Of a stretch of 46,980 nt of DNA, positions 1 to 9,933 are shown piece after piece; within the stretch, counting starts at the first letter, position 1; every line of letters starts with the position of its first letter. The stretch spans positions 1-46,980 of the forward strand of contig NZ_LAJA01000029.1 in NCBI RefSeq assembly GCF_000970675.1, given 5' to 3'. Position numbers and translations under genes: made by a program. Origin of the DNA: Domibacillus tundrae. Lineage in GTDB: Bacteria > Bacillota > Bacilli > Bacillales > Domibacillaceae. The notes beneath the pieces were generated by a model, which saw only the letters and a list, made by a program, of their open reading frames with translations, had not been told where the DNA came from and ran no database searches.

Positions 1-19
1 GGCTTCATTTGTTTTCATT

Positions 20-499
20 TTATTGATTTGGATTTGATGTTGAATTTTTTTTACGTGCTTGAGACTGTGCATTTTGCTGTCTTACTTCCTGTGCGTTTGT
101 TTCAGCTGCGAATTCTCCAGCATATTGCTGTGCTGGATTTGCCTGCATACCGCGGGCGTTGCGGCCTGCCATTGCAGAACCAGCAGTCATTCCTGCATTT
201 TGTGTAGAGGCTGCGTTTTGCTGCCTTACCTCCTGTGCGTTTGTTTCAGCTGCGAATTCTGCCGCATATTGCTGTGCTGGATTTGCCTGCCTGCTGCGGG
301 CATTGCGGCCTGCCATTGCAGAACCACCAGTCATTCCTGCATTTTGTGTAGATTGTGCATTTTGCTGTCTTACTTCCTGTACGTTTGTTTCAGAAGCAAA
401 CTCTGTCTTATATTGCTGTCCTTGAGCGGATGCAGCGTTTTGTCGTCTCACTTGGTTAACGTCTGTGCCAGCTGTTGTTTTATTGCGGTTGTTGTTCAT
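20..499 (-). CDS. sspE: gamma-type small acid-soluble spore protein (SspE)
   Basis: Gamma-type SASPs are an amino-acid reserve in the spore core, degraded by the Gpr protease at germination. The 159-residue product is rich in Gln, Ala and Asn. It carries three copies of an E-F-A-(S/A)-E-T-N-x-Q-E-V-R-Q-Q-N module: TEFASE (residues 32-37, the classical Gpr site), AEFAAE (80-85) and GEFAAE (128-133). Residues 54-101 and 102-149 form a near-identical 48-residue tandem repeat, visible as a 144-bp DNA repeat. It is longer than B. subtilis SspE (84 residues), which has two modules. I chose ATG at 499 over the in-frame codon at 547 because AGGGGTG lies just upstream with good spacing and the upstream codon falls at the predicted transcript start. 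It lies downstream of fabL on the same strand, as in B. subtilis. Family call is confident; cleavage at the altered sites is unknown. Confidence 0.9.
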   Translation of the reverse strand: MNNNRNKTTAGTDVNQVRRQNAASAQGQQYKTEFASETNVQEVRQQNAQSTQNAGMTGGSAMAGRNARSRQANPAQQYAAEFAAETNAQEVRQQNAASTQNAGMTAGSAMAGRNARGMQANPAQQYAGEFAAETNAQEVRQQNAQSQARKKNSTSNPNQ

Positions 500-553
500 T
501 TTTTCACCCCTACGGTTATTTTGTCTTTGTGGTGTTGAACCCGCCACGCTGAT

Positions 554-583
554 TATATTGACCGAAAAAGGCTTATCTTATTC
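554..583 (-). promoter_or_regulatory. candidate sigma-G promoter of sspE
   Basis: On the minus strand GAATA (579-583) matches the sigma-G -35 consensus GHATR. It is followed after 18 nt by CAATATA (554-560), six of seven matches to the -10 consensus CATNHTA. The predicted start near 546 gives a leader of about 47 nt. Forespore expression is what is known for sspE in B. subtilis; this site is inferred by eye. Confidence 0.55.
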
Positions 584-591
584 GTAAAAAC

Positions 592-2423
<1,832 letters not shown>

Positions 2424-2518
2424 ATTAACTGTCCCTCCGCTTTCTGCATGTTACAATAGACTTGAATTCGGGAATACCATTAATAATTAGATTCTTTTAG
2501 CAAAGGAGGCTGCCCTTA

Positions 2519-3505
2519 TTGGATACTGGAACTCACATTGTCATGGGCTTCGCACTTGGCGGTCTCGCGACACTTGATCCGGTTGTTGCAACAGATCCCG
2601 CAACGAAATATGCGGTCATGACAGCTGCCGTCATCGGTTCGCAGGCACCTGACATTGATACCATTTTAAAGCTCCGCAATAACGCGGTTTATATTCGAAA
2701 TCATCGAGGCGCCACCCATTCGATTCCAGCTGTTTTGCTGTGGCCACTTCTTATTACTGGAGCGCTGTTTTTTATTTTCCCGGAAGCCAATATGTTCCAC
2801 CTTTGGCTCTGGTCACAAACAGCCGTTTTTTTACACGTATTCGTCGATATTTTCAACTCATACGGCACACAGGCACTCCGTCCATTTTCATCAAGATGGG
2901 TAGCGCTCGGTGTCATTAACACATTCGACTCATTTATTTTCACCATGCACGTCATCGGATTATTGCTTTGGTGGCTTGTCGGCTTTGATCCGGCGTTCAT
3001 ATTCATCATCGTTTATGCGATTTTGTTTATTTACTACATCCTTCGCTTTCAAATGCAGGCAGCCATTCGCCATTCCGTCCGCCGGCTTATTCCGGATGCG
3101 GAAGAGATTATTATTGCGCCAACGATCCGGTTTAACCAGTGGCGCATTGCGGTAAAGTCCCCTGACCATTTTTACGTAGCAAGCGGCTACCGGCGGTCTG
3201 TGACCATTTTAGATAAATACAAGCGCGTACCTGTACCGGAGTCAATTTTATTTAAAGCAGCGAAAAAAGATAAAAACTTGGATGCATTTCTTCACTTTTC
3301 TCCTGTTTACCGGTGGGAAATGGCTGAATATAATGACTGCTATGAAGTAAAATTCATCGATCTTCGTTACCGCAGCAAAAACTATTATCCATTTGTTGCA
3401 GTCGTTCAGCTTGATTTTGACTACAACATAATCGGTTCGTATACCGGCTGGATTTTCAGCGAAGAAAAATTACGCAAAAAACTCACCTTTTTGCCTCGTG
3501 ATTAA
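2519..3505 (+). CDS. yfhP: YfhP-like membrane-bound metal-dependent hydrolase
   Basis: Member of the YdjM/YfhP family of inner-membrane proteins predicted to be metal-dependent hydrolases; the substrate is not known. Conserved His/Asp residues are seen at H6, D45 and D47 (A-P-D-I-D), H62 and H67 (N-H-R-G-A-T-H-S), and an H-V-F-V-D motif near 107-111. About four hydrophobic segments occupy the first 180 residues, and the C-terminal half is soluble. Length 328 residues fits the family. The start is TTG at 2519 after AAAGGAGG. In B. subtilis yfhP is reported as a negative regulator of the neighbouring yfh genes; I do not infer that here. The stop overlaps the end of the convergent yfhJ by 4 bp. 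Confidence 0.8.
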   Translation: MDTGTHIVMGFALGGLATLDPVVATDPATKYAVMTAAVIGSQAPDIDTILKLRNNAVYIRNHRGATHSIPAVLLWPLLITGALFFIFPEANMFHLWLWSQTAVFLHVFVDIFNSYGTQALRPFSSRWVALGVINTFDSFIFTMHVIGLLLWWLVGFDPAFIFIIVYAILFIYYILRFQMQAAIRHSVRRLIPDAEEIIIAPTIRFNQWRIAVKSPDHFYVASGYRRSVTILDKYKRVPVPESILFKAAKKDKNLDAFLHFSPVYRWEMAEYNDCYEVKFIDLRYRSKNYYPFVAVVQLDFDYNIIGSYTGWIFSEEKLRKKLTFLPRD

Positions 3506-3771
3506 TGAGTTATATCATTTGAGTCATCAAGCAAATGCTTATATTTCGGATTGCGGGCTGCAAATTCATGCAGCTTTGTTCCGTAGCTGTCGATCAGCTG
3601 TGTGACCATTTTTTCAGTTAGTTCTTTCCCTCGGTAATCATGGCCGGCTTTTGCATACGTCGTCTCAAAATCTTCCCATAAAAGCTCGACCCATGTTCTT
3701 GCGCGGGTCACTGACAAGCGGCTGTTTCTTTGGAGCAGCCGCTCTGTTAATTTCCGAAACGTTTCTTCCAT
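3502..3771 (-). CDS. yfhJ: YfhJ (WVELL-domain) protein
   Basis: Small 89-residue protein of unknown function, recognised by the motif W-V-E-L-L-W-E-D-F-E-T-T-Y-A-K-A-G (residues 27-43) that names the WVELL family. It is soluble, charged and mostly helical, with no membrane segment. It is the last gene of an apparent recX-yfhH-yfhJ transcription unit (5 bp after yfhH), the same neighbourhood as in B. subtilis. Its end overlaps the convergent yfhP by 4 bp, so there is no room for a terminator between them. Confidence 0.8.
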   Translation of the reverse strand: MEETFRKLTERLLQRNSRLSVTRARTWVELLWEDFETTYAKAGHDYRGKELTEKMVTQLIDSYGTKLHEFAARNPKYKHLLDDSNDITH

Positions 3772-3776
3772 TTTCC

Positions 3777-4106
3777 TTACACTCCTTTATTTAACAGCGA
3801 AATGGGTATGCCTTCTTCTTTTCCGTCTCCATTTAATCTGTATCCCCAGGCAAATACACCGTTTAAATAGTTTACTTTAAAATATTGCCTCGGGTCTGTT
3901 GTTAATTCATATAGTTTCCCCGGCTTAAAAACATCTGGATCAAGTAAATAGGCCTGAGCCATCGACACGCGCCGATCGTAAACAGCGAATTCATTTACGA
4001 TACCAAGCTGCTCCGCTTTTCGCGCTTTTTCCCGCAACTGCGCAATTTCCTGCTTTAATTCCGCTTCGCTCATGTCACTGTACCGTTTTTCCTGTTCCAT
4101 GTTCAT
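3777..4106 (-). CDS. yfhH: YfhH (DUF1811) protein
   Basis: 109-residue protein of the DUF1811/YfhH family, function unknown. The N-terminal 40 residues form a charged helix (E-A-E-L-K-Q-E-I-A-Q-L-R-E-K-A-R-K-A). The C-terminal half is a small beta domain with F-K-P-G-K-L-Y-E-L and F-A-W-G-Y-R-L, as expected for the family. It lies 11 bp after recX and 5 bp before yfhJ on the same strand, so the three are probably co-transcribed. Either the first Met (4106) or the Met two codons later could be the start; the purine-rich AGAGGAAGAG upstream fits both. Confidence 0.82.
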   Translation of the reverse strand: MNMEQEKRYSDMSEAELKQEIAQLREKARKAEQLGIVNEFAVYDRRVSMAQAYLLDPDVFKPGKLYELTTDPRQYFKVNYLNGVFAWGYRLNGDGKEEGIPISLLNKGV

Positions 4107-4117
4107 CTCTTCCTCTC

Positions 4118-4912
4118 TTATTCTTCTTCTAACAGACGGTCAATCGCCCGATCAATATCCGATAAATCAAAACCTTTTCGGTAAAGAGACGCTTTCATTT
4201 TTTGGCGGTATTCCCGGTTCTCAAATGCACGATAGCGGCGGTGCGCTTTTTCTGCCTGATGCATAAGCGCCTCCATCTCCGCTTCCGCGTCCGGTTCAGC
4301 TTTGGTTGCCGCTTTTTTCATAACGACCGCAGAGTAGCCTTTCGTTAAAACGTGCTGCTCCGCTTTTTTTTGCTGCAGAAAAGCAGAATCCCGCTTGTAT
4401 TTTTTCAGCTGCTTTTCGAATAAAGCTGCCGCTTTTTCAATTCGTTCTTCTTCTGTAAACTGTTCAATAAGCGAAGCGGCGATGTGGTCCTCGATGCCTT
4501 TTTCCTTCAGCTCACGCAAAATAACTGCCGGTCCTTTTTCCGTCGTCTGGATCTGCGTTTTAATATACGCGTCCGCAAACTGCTCATCATTTAAATACCC
4601 CATCGACGCGAGCCGTTTCATAATTTCATCCCATGAATCCGGCTCAATTTCTTTCTTTTTCAAATAGTCGCGTACTTCTTTTTCTGACCGCATGCGGACG
4701 GATAAGAAGTTGATGGCTGTATTGATGCCTCGCTGAACGCCATCTCGCACCTGAATATCGGTGATTTCTGCTTCGGTGATCGTTTGGCCTTTTTTTAAAT
4801 TAAATTCGATGAGCACCGCTTCATCAGTACTAAACGCATATTCGCCGTCAATTTCTATATTATAGCGGTCCACCCGTTTTTGCTGAACCGTTATTTTTGT
4901 AATAACACCCAT
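4118..4912 (-). CDS. recX: recombination regulator RecX
   Basis: RecX binds RecA filaments and modulates recombination and the SOS response. The 264-residue protein is the long Bacillaceae form. It has an N-terminal beta region (1-60), then repeated three-helix units with R-S-E-K-E-V-R-D-Y-L-K-K-K, M-K-R-L-A-S-M-G-Y-L-N-D-E-Q-F-A, and a final Y-R-K-G-F-D-L-S-D-I-D-R-A-I near the C-terminus. GAGGAG lies 8 nt before the ATG. It is the first gene of recX-yfhH-yfhJ and divergent from yfhF, as in B. subtilis. Confidence 0.9.
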   Translation of the reverse strand: MGVITKITVQQKRVDRYNIEIDGEYAFSTDEAVLIEFNLKKGQTITEAEITDIQVRDGVQRGINTAINFLSVRMRSEKEVRDYLKKKEIEPDSWDEIMKRLASMGYLNDEQFADAYIKTQIQTTEKGPAVILRELKEKGIEDHIAASLIEQFTEEERIEKAAALFEKQLKKYKRDSAFLQQKKAEQHVLTKGYSAVVMKKAATKAEPDAEAEMEALMHQAEKAHRRYRAFENREYRQKMKASLYRKGFDLSDIDRAIDRLLEEE

Positions 4913-5005
4913 TACTCCCGCTCCTCAGCACATTCGAATAGTTTGTTTATGGTCTAAATAGGTAAAATAACATATACATATATAAAGAATCAGGGGGGCT
5001 TCATT

Positions 5006-5920
5006 ATGAAAGCTGTGATCGCAGGCGGTACAGGCTTCGTCGGAAAAGAACTGACGAATGAATTAGTGCGCCATGGATACGATGTTTATATTTTAACGCG
5101 AAACACCGGAAATAAGAAAGAAGAAGAGCATCTTCATTACGTAAAGTGGCTCACATCTGGTGCAAAACCGGAAGCAGAACTCGCCGGCGTTGACATTTTT
5201 ATTAATTTAGCCGGGGAATCTATCAACAGCGGACGGTGGACAGAAGAGCGAAAAAAACGAATATTGGACAGCCGCATCATTGCCACTCGTGAAATCATCC
5301 GGATCATGAATGTATTGGAACAAAAGCCAAAGGTTCTGGTGAATGCGAGCGCGATTGGCATCTATCCCATCTCTGAAACCGAAACCTTCACAGAATTCTC
5401 ATACGCGGCGGGCAGCGGATTTTTAAGCCATGTCGTCAACATTTGGGAACAGGAAGCGATTGAAGCAGATAAGGTCGGTATTCGCACAGTACTTGCCCGG
5501 TTTGGCGTTATTTTAAGCTCGGAAGATGGGGCGCTTTCACGTATGGCGATGCCGTACAAATTCGGAGGCGGTGGCAAAATTGGCTCCGGCCGGCAATGGA
5601 TGTCTTGGATTCATGTAAAAGACGTGGTAAGGGCAATCCGATTCGCAGCTGAAAACGATTCAATTGAAGGGCCACTTAACGTCACTGCACCTACCCCGGT
5701 CCGAATGAACGACCTCGGCAAAACACTCGCCAAAGTGCTCGGGCGCCCGCACTGGCTGTTTGTGCCGGAACCCGCATTAAAGCTTGCACTCGGGGAAATG
5801 AGCACGGTTGTGTTAGACGGCCAGAAAGCACTGCCGGATAAGCTTTTGAAAAAAGGGTTTCAGTTTGAATTTCCACTTGTGCGGGGAGCGATTGAGGACT
5901 TGTATTCATCCCGAAAATAA
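5006..5920 (+). CDS. yfhF: TIGR01777-family NAD-dependent epimerase (YfhF)
   Basis: Extended short-chain dehydrogenase/epimerase-like protein of the TIGR01777 (YfcH/YfhF) group, 304 residues. G-G-T-G-F-V-G (7-13) is the NAD(P) loop. The motif L-V-N-A-S-A-I-G-I-Y-P lies near 110-120, W-M-S-W-I-H-V-K-D-V-V near 199-209, and a C-terminal DUF1731 segment ends in L-K-K-G-F-Q-F-E-F-P. The physiological substrate is unknown. A strong AGGGGGG site precedes the ATG. The gene is divergent from recX and convergent with the chemoreceptor downstream. Confidence 0.85.
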   Translation: MKAVIAGGTGFVGKELTNELVRHGYDVYILTRNTGNKKEEEHLHYVKWLTSGAKPEAELAGVDIFINLAGESINSGRWTEERKKRILDSRIIATREIIRIMNVLEQKPKVLVNASAIGIYPISETETFTEFSYAAGSGFLSHVVNIWEQEAIEADKVGIRTVLARFGVILSSEDGALSRMAMPYKFGGGGKIGSGRQWMSWIHVKDVVRAIRFAAENDSIEGPLNVTAPTPVRMNDLGKTLAKVLGRPHWLFVPEPALKLALGEMSTVVLDGQKALPDKLLKKGFQFEFPLVRGAIEDLYSSRK

Positions 5921-5921
5921 G

Positions 5922-5956
5922 TGTAAGGCGCAATTCATCCCGAATTGCGCCTTACA
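5922..5956. terminator. perfect 15-bp inverted repeat between convergent genes
   Basis: TGTAAGGCGCAATTC (5922-5936) pairs perfectly with 5942-5956 around a 5-nt loop. It lies between the stops of yfhF (+) and the chemoreceptor (-). Neither side has a strong T-run, so it may terminate weakly in either direction or act mainly as a 3'-end stabiliser. Confidence 0.65.
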
Positions 5957-5960
5957 AAGC

Positions 5961-7937
5961 TCAAATTTTAAACCGGTTCAACAAGTCTTTTAATTCTTCA
6001 GCAAATTGAGCTGCTTTCTCTATAGATTCAGTAATATCCTGAATTGACAGCAGCTGTTCTTCAGAAGATGAGGCTACTTCACGAATATACGTAGACGATG
6101 CTGCCGACTTTCTTGAGTTGTCAGAAATAACACGCTCGACTTCTTTTACATTTAAAAGCAGGTTATCCATTTCCCGAAAAATATTCAATGCTTCATCGGA
6201 CGATTCTGCCGTTGAACGATACACATTTTGCAATTTGCCATTTACCGTTTTTAATGTTTCCATTCCCGTTCCAAACTGACTTGTGCCCGTTTCTATGCCA
6301 TTAACAGCATTCGAGGTTTCTGTTAAAATTTCGCCTACAAGTTCAGAAATTTGTTTGGCAGATAAAGACGACTGCTCCGCCAGCTTTCTAACCTCTTCCG
6401 CTACTACCGCGAAGCCCCTTCCATGTTCTCCAGCTCTTGCTGCTTCGATCGACGCATTAAGCGCAAGTAAATTCGTTTGTTCTGTAATCCCCGTGATCAA
6501 ATCCACGATATTACCGATTTCCGATGAGCGACTGCCTAGTTTTTTCACTGTGTCAGCAGAATGGCGGATGGATGCCTGTATGGACGTCATTTGCTCGATC
6601 AAGGTCTGAATTTCTTGATTCACAGCTTCTACTTCCTGATAAGCGTACTTTGTTTTCTCTGATACTAATGAAGAATGATCTTTCATCTCATCAACCGTTT
6701 CAGTTATTTCGGTAATGGACGCCAGGTTTTTGTTATTACCTTTTTCCTGCTCTGTTGACAGTGCGGCTGCGTTTTGAACATTTTGTGTGACGTCATTGGA
6801 CAGCTGTACGATTTCTTCTGCACTTTCGGATAAGTCGGACGTACTTTTTGACACTACTTCTCCTTTTTGAAGAATACCTTTAATTAACACCTGCAAGCTG
6901 TCCAGCAGCGCGTTGACATTGCCTGCAAGCTGCCCAATTTCATCCTTTCGCTTAATCCGAAGCCTTTGCGTTAAATCGCCTTCTTCATTCGCCAATTCCG
7001 CAATTTTATTATTGATATCTGTGATCGGTTTCAAAGACCGGTTATTCAGCAAATAGCTAATGATGGCACTTCCCACAATAAAAATAATTGTGATGATGAT
7101 AAAGTAGTTCAGCAAAGAATTAGCATCGGCAAAAGCTTCACTGACTGGAACAGAAATCATAACACCCCAGTCGACTTCATCGGCTTTGCTATAAAAAATA
7201 AGGCTGTCTTCACCGTTAAAATTCGTTTCCACAACGCCTGTTTTGCCATTCATGCTTTCTTTTACAAGCTGATTTAAGTCTTCATTTTCATAATCGGCTG
7301 TTTTTTTATTCAATGTGTCTTCCTTGTTTTGTCCTGCAACGATCGTGCCATCATTCGTGAAAACCGTGACATAGCCGCTTTCGCCTAATGTCACCCTGGA
7401 AATAATGTTAATCAATGTTTCGATCGGGTATCCACCGGAAGCGACGCCGACAATTTCTCCATTATCGCCATACACTGGCGATGAAGCCAGCACAATCGGC
7501 GCTTCGTTTACCCCCGGCGATGCAGAAGGAACAGGATTATATGCGTTCGTTTCTCCCTTCCTGCCGCCAATAAAATGCTCATAGTCACTCACCGGGATTT
7601 GTGCATCACCTAAGTGCAAAAATCCTTCAGCATCCATGAAACCAAACGCATCTGGATTTTCCATGCGCTCAGCAAGTCTCGTTCCCAGAGCAGCAGCTTT
7701 CGTCGTATCATCTGCTTTCAGTGCATCAGCTTCTGCAATATACTCCATTGTTTCCTGCTTTCCTTCTGTCCAAATATTGATATTCGCTTTCACCGATTCC
7801 AGCTGATTATATGCCTGCTCCTGAAATTTCTCATACAAAAATTCCTTCGCTTTTACATAGCCGAACGCTGAAATGCTCATCATGGAAATGGCGATTAGCA
7901 GGCTGAGCATAAATGTATTTTTAACCACTAATTTCAT
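5961..7937 (-). CDS. methyl-accepting chemotaxis protein with dCache sensor
   Basis: Transmembrane chemoreceptor of 658 residues. TM1 lies at about 8-28. A large extracytoplasmic region (about 30-265) with the dCache-like stretch [16 protein letters not shown] follows. TM2 is near 270-292, then a HAMP domain (about 293-350) and the signalling domain with the hairpin tip [20 protein letters not shown], which contacts CheA/CheW. The ligand is unknown; dCache receptors commonly bind amino acids or carboxylates. GGGGAG precedes the ATG. The gene has its own sigma-A-like promoter and a long leader with a c-di-GMP riboswitch and a terminator, so expression should depend on the second messenger. Confidence 0.93.
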   Translation of the reverse strand: MKLVVKNTFMLSLLIAISMMSISAFGYVKAKEFLYEKFQEQAYNQLESVKANINIWTEGKQETMEYIAEADALKADDTTKAAALGTRLAERMENPDAFGFMDAEGFLHLGDAQIPVSDYEHFIGGRKGETNAYNPVPSASPGVNEAPIVLASSPVYGDNGEIVGVASGGYPIETLINIISRVTLGESGYVTVFTNDGTIVAGQNKEDTLNKKTADYENEDLNQLVKESMNGKTGVVETNFNGEDSLIFYSKADEVDWGVMISVPVSEAFADANSLLNYFIIITIIFIVGSAIISYLLNNRSLKPITDINNKIAELANEEGDLTQRLRIKRKDEIGQLAGNVNALLDSLQVLIKGILQKGEVVSKSTSDLSESAEEIVQLSNDVTQNVQNAAALSTEQEKGNNKNLASITEITETVDEMKDHSSLVSEKTKYAYQEVEAVNQEIQTLIEQMTSIQASIRHSADTVKKLGSRSSEIGNIVDLITGITEQTNLLALNASIEAARAGEHGRGFAVVAEEVRKLAEQSSLSAKQISELVGEILTETSNAVNGIETGTSQFGTGMETLKTVNGKLQNVYRSTAESSDEALNIFREMDNLLLNVKEVERVISDNSRKSAASSTYIREVASSSEEQLLSIQDITESIEKAAQFAEELKDLLNRFKI

Positions 7938-8020
7938 TAAAAATTTCTCCCCTTTTTTTATTACTCATCCATAAATGGAAAATAGGAGGAGACTTTTGCA
8001 TAAAATGACCATTACACAAA

Positions 8021-8052
8021 ATAAATAAAAACACCCCAAATAAGAGATGTTT
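8021..8052 (-). terminator. intrinsic terminator of the c-di-GMP riboswitch expression platform
   Basis: On the minus strand AAACATCTC (8044-8052) pairs with GGGGTGTTT (8029-8037; 9 bp including two G-U pairs) around a 6-nt loop, followed by a T-rich tract. It lies about 25 nt downstream of the aptamer and 90 nt before the chemoreceptor start, the position expected for transcriptional control. Confidence 0.75.
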
Positions 8053-8074
8053 CGACCTTCTCCTCATTTTCAGC

Positions 8075-8150
8075 GGCCCGGCAGCCATAGAATCAAATTC
8101 CGTAGACCCATAGCTTTGCGTCCTTGCTTTTCAGCAAGTTTGCCATTTCT
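8075..8150 (-). promoter_or_regulatory. cyclic-di-GMP-I (GEMM-I) riboswitch aptamer
   Basis: Read on the minus strand the leader contains GGCAAAC, then a P2 hairpin TTGCT-GAAA-AGCAA capped by a GAAA tetraloop. The hallmark GACGCAAAGCTA, GGGTCTACGG, and the closing GGCTGCCGGG follow. These are the conserved elements, in order, of the class I c-di-GMP riboswitch (tetraloop, receptor arm and ligand-binding junction). The aptamer is followed by an intrinsic terminator (8021-8052) and then the chemoreceptor gene. Whether ligand turns expression on or off cannot be read directly: the terminator is seen, but the antiterminator pairing is not resolved. Confidence 0.92.
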
Positions 8151-8181
8151 TGTTGAGCATTGCTTTTTTAATTACACTATC

Positions 8182-8210
8182 AATATATGAGAAAAAAGAC
8201 CTACAGTCAA
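8182..8210 (-). promoter_or_regulatory. sigma-A-like promoter of the riboswitch/chemoreceptor unit
   Basis: TTGACT (8205-8210) and TATATT (8182-8187) on the minus strand with a 17-nt spacer, each one base from consensus. The predicted start near 8175 gives a leader of about 240 nt that covers the whole aptamer. Confidence 0.7.
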
Positions 8211-8335
8211 TGGTAAATCTTCTCTCTTTCAACTTGAAAACTCTAATGATAAGCCGGCAAGCTAATGCCAAAATGCTTTTTCCGCATAATGACACCTGCT
8301 GAAAGAATACTTTTAGCAGCCTGGATTGTATGTTT

Positions 8336-8370
8336 AAAAAAAGCATCCACACAACTTTGTGCAGATGCTT
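8336..8370 (-). terminator. intrinsic terminator downstream of the rRNA methyltransferase gene
   Basis: AAGCATC (8341-8347) pairs with GATGCTT (8364-8370), with an inner CACA/TGTG stem. On the minus strand the hairpin is followed by seven T. It lies about 120 nt after the stop of the methyltransferase gene and insulates it from the riboswitch unit. Between 8371 and 8491 I see no gene or clear signal. Confidence 0.75.
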
Positions 8371-8491
8371 ATGCCCAACATTTAATTTTCGGTGATTTAC
8401 GATTTGTCTTCGTTATACTTCTTCTTCAATATCCGTTTGTTTCATGCCGATTGTAAAGTCAGTCAAGACATGTAAATTGTTTGGGACTGTA

Positions 8492-9859
8492 TTATTTTCT
8501 TTTCAGCGCTACCACACATTCCACTTGAGCCGTCTGTGGAAACATATCGACCGGCTGAATGCTGTCGATTTTGTATACGGATGCAAGGTCGGTTAAGTCC
8601 TTTGCAAGAGTCGATGGATTACAGGAAACGTACACAAATGTGGCGGGTTTGATCTGTTTAATCGTTTGAATCAGCTTCCGGTCAAGTCCGGTGCGCGGCG
8701 GATCGGTGACTAACACATCTGGCACCCAGCCTTTTTCTTTCCAGATTGGCAGCCATTTCTCGGCAGGCCCCACTTCATAGGTCGCGTTGACGCCATATTT
8801 CTCAGCATTGGCACGGGCGTCTTTAATGGATGCAGCAATCGTGTCCATTCCGCGCACTTCTGCCGCGTTTTTGCCGATCCAAAGCCCAATTGTGCCCGAT
8901 CCACAGTAAGTGTCGGCCACTTTGTCTGTTGGCTTCACATTTGCGGCTTTTCTGACTTCATCATACAATTTTTTCGTCTGCACAGGGTTTAATTGAAAAA
9001 AGGCACGAGCCGATAATTCATATTCAAATTCGCCCAGTTTTTCTGAGATGGTGTCACTGCCGGCGATCGTTTTTGATACGTCACCCATGACTAAATGCGT
9101 ATTGCCTGGATTTACGTTGTGGACGACTGACTTTACACGCGGCTTTTGCGCCATTAACTGTTCGGCAAACTGTGATGCTTTTGGGAATGTTTTATCCCCC
9201 GTGACGATCACAGCCTGCACGTCACCTGTTTCGAATCCATACCGGACCACAATCGTTTTGACGCCTTGCTTGTTTTTCGAACTAAATACCGGAATCGACA
9301 GCTTGTTCATGATTTTTTTTGACAGACGAATTGTTTCATCGATTACCCGATGCTGGACAATACACTCTTCAATATTCACCAGCTCGTTTGAGTTCGGGCT
9401 GTACAATCCAGCCGCCATTTTACCTTTTTGAATCCCTGTCTGGAATTGCGCTTTATTCCGGTATCGCCACGGATCGTCCATGCCAATCGTGTCATGAATC
9501 GGCAGCTTGTCGATATTAAAAGATGTATAACGTTCCAGCGCTTGAATAATCAAGCCCTTTTTTTCTGTCAGCTGCGCGCTGTAGTCAAGGTGCTGCAGCT
9601 GACACCCGCCGCACTGTTCATATATCGGACACGGCGGCGTTACACGGCTTGGAGATGGCTTTCGCAGCTTTTTGATCACGGCTTCTGTAAATTTCGGCAT
9701 CACTTTTACCGCTTCTGCAGTAATTTCTTCACCAGGCAGAGCGCCCGGTACAAATACCGCTTTTCGTTTAAAATAGCCGACACCTTCCCCGTTGATCCCA
9801 ATTCGTTTTATTGTAAGCGGGAACGTCTGCCCCGGCTTCATTTCAATTCCATTTTTCAT
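8492..9859 (-). CDS. rlmD: 23S rRNA (uracil-5-)-methyltransferase, RlmD/RlmCD type
   Basis: SAM-dependent RNA m5U methyltransferase of the TrmA/RumA family, 455 residues. An N-terminal TRAM domain (about 8-65) precedes [4Fe-4S] ligands C77-x5-C83-x2-C86 and C166. The SAM site is V-A-D-T-Y-C-G-S-G-T-I-G-L, the D-P-P-R-T-G-L motif follows, and the nucleophilic Cys is in Y-V-S-C-N-P-S-T-L-A near 410. B. subtilis has two paralogues, YefA (RlmCD, which methylates 23S U747 and U1939) and YfjO. The pdaA neighbourhood suggests the YfjO position, so the exact target is uncertain. GAGGTGA precedes the ATG. Confidence 0.88.
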   Translation of the reverse strand: MKNGIEMKPGQTFPLTIKRIGINGEGVGYFKRKAVFVPGALPGEEITAEAVKVMPKFTEAVIKKLRKPSPSRVTPPCPIYEQCGGCQLQHLDYSAQLTEKKGLIIQALERYTSFNIDKLPIHDTIGMDDPWRYRNKAQFQTGIQKGKMAAGLYSPNSNELVNIEECIVQHRVIDETIRLSKKIMNKLSIPVFSSKNKQGVKTIVVRYGFETGDVQAVIVTGDKTFPKASQFAEQLMAQKPRVKSVVHNVNPGNTHLVMGDVSKTIAGSDTISEKLGEFEYELSARAFFQLNPVQTKKLYDEVRKAANVKPTDKVADTYCGSGTIGLWIGKNAAEVRGMDTIAASIKDARANAEKYGVNATYEVGPAEKWLPIWKEKGWVPDVLVTDPPRTGLDRKLIQTIKQIKPATFVYVSCNPSTLAKDLTDLASVYKIDSIQPVDMFPQTAQVECVVALKRK

Positions 9860-9904
9860 TTAGGTCACCTCAAGCTTTACTGTATCATAGAACTTGACCA
9901 ATCA

Positions 9905-9933
9905 AAAGAAGCCGGGCGTTACGCGCCGGCAAA
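9905..9933 (-). terminator. terminator overlapping the pdaA stop
   Basis: On the minus strand GCCGGCGCG and CGCCCGGC pair around the TAA stop codon (one bulge), followed by TTCTTTT. It would end the pdaA transcript before the methyltransferase gene. Confidence 0.55.

Noticed and set aside
59-538. 159-codon plus-strand ORF rich in Cys and Leu
   Set aside because: It is the antisense shadow of the repetitive sspE gene; its repeats follow the SASP codons and no ribosome site is present.
8131-8352. 73-codon minus-strand ORF between the chemoreceptor and the rRNA methyltransferase
   Set aside because: It spans a promoter, the start of the riboswitch and part of a terminator; no family likeness.
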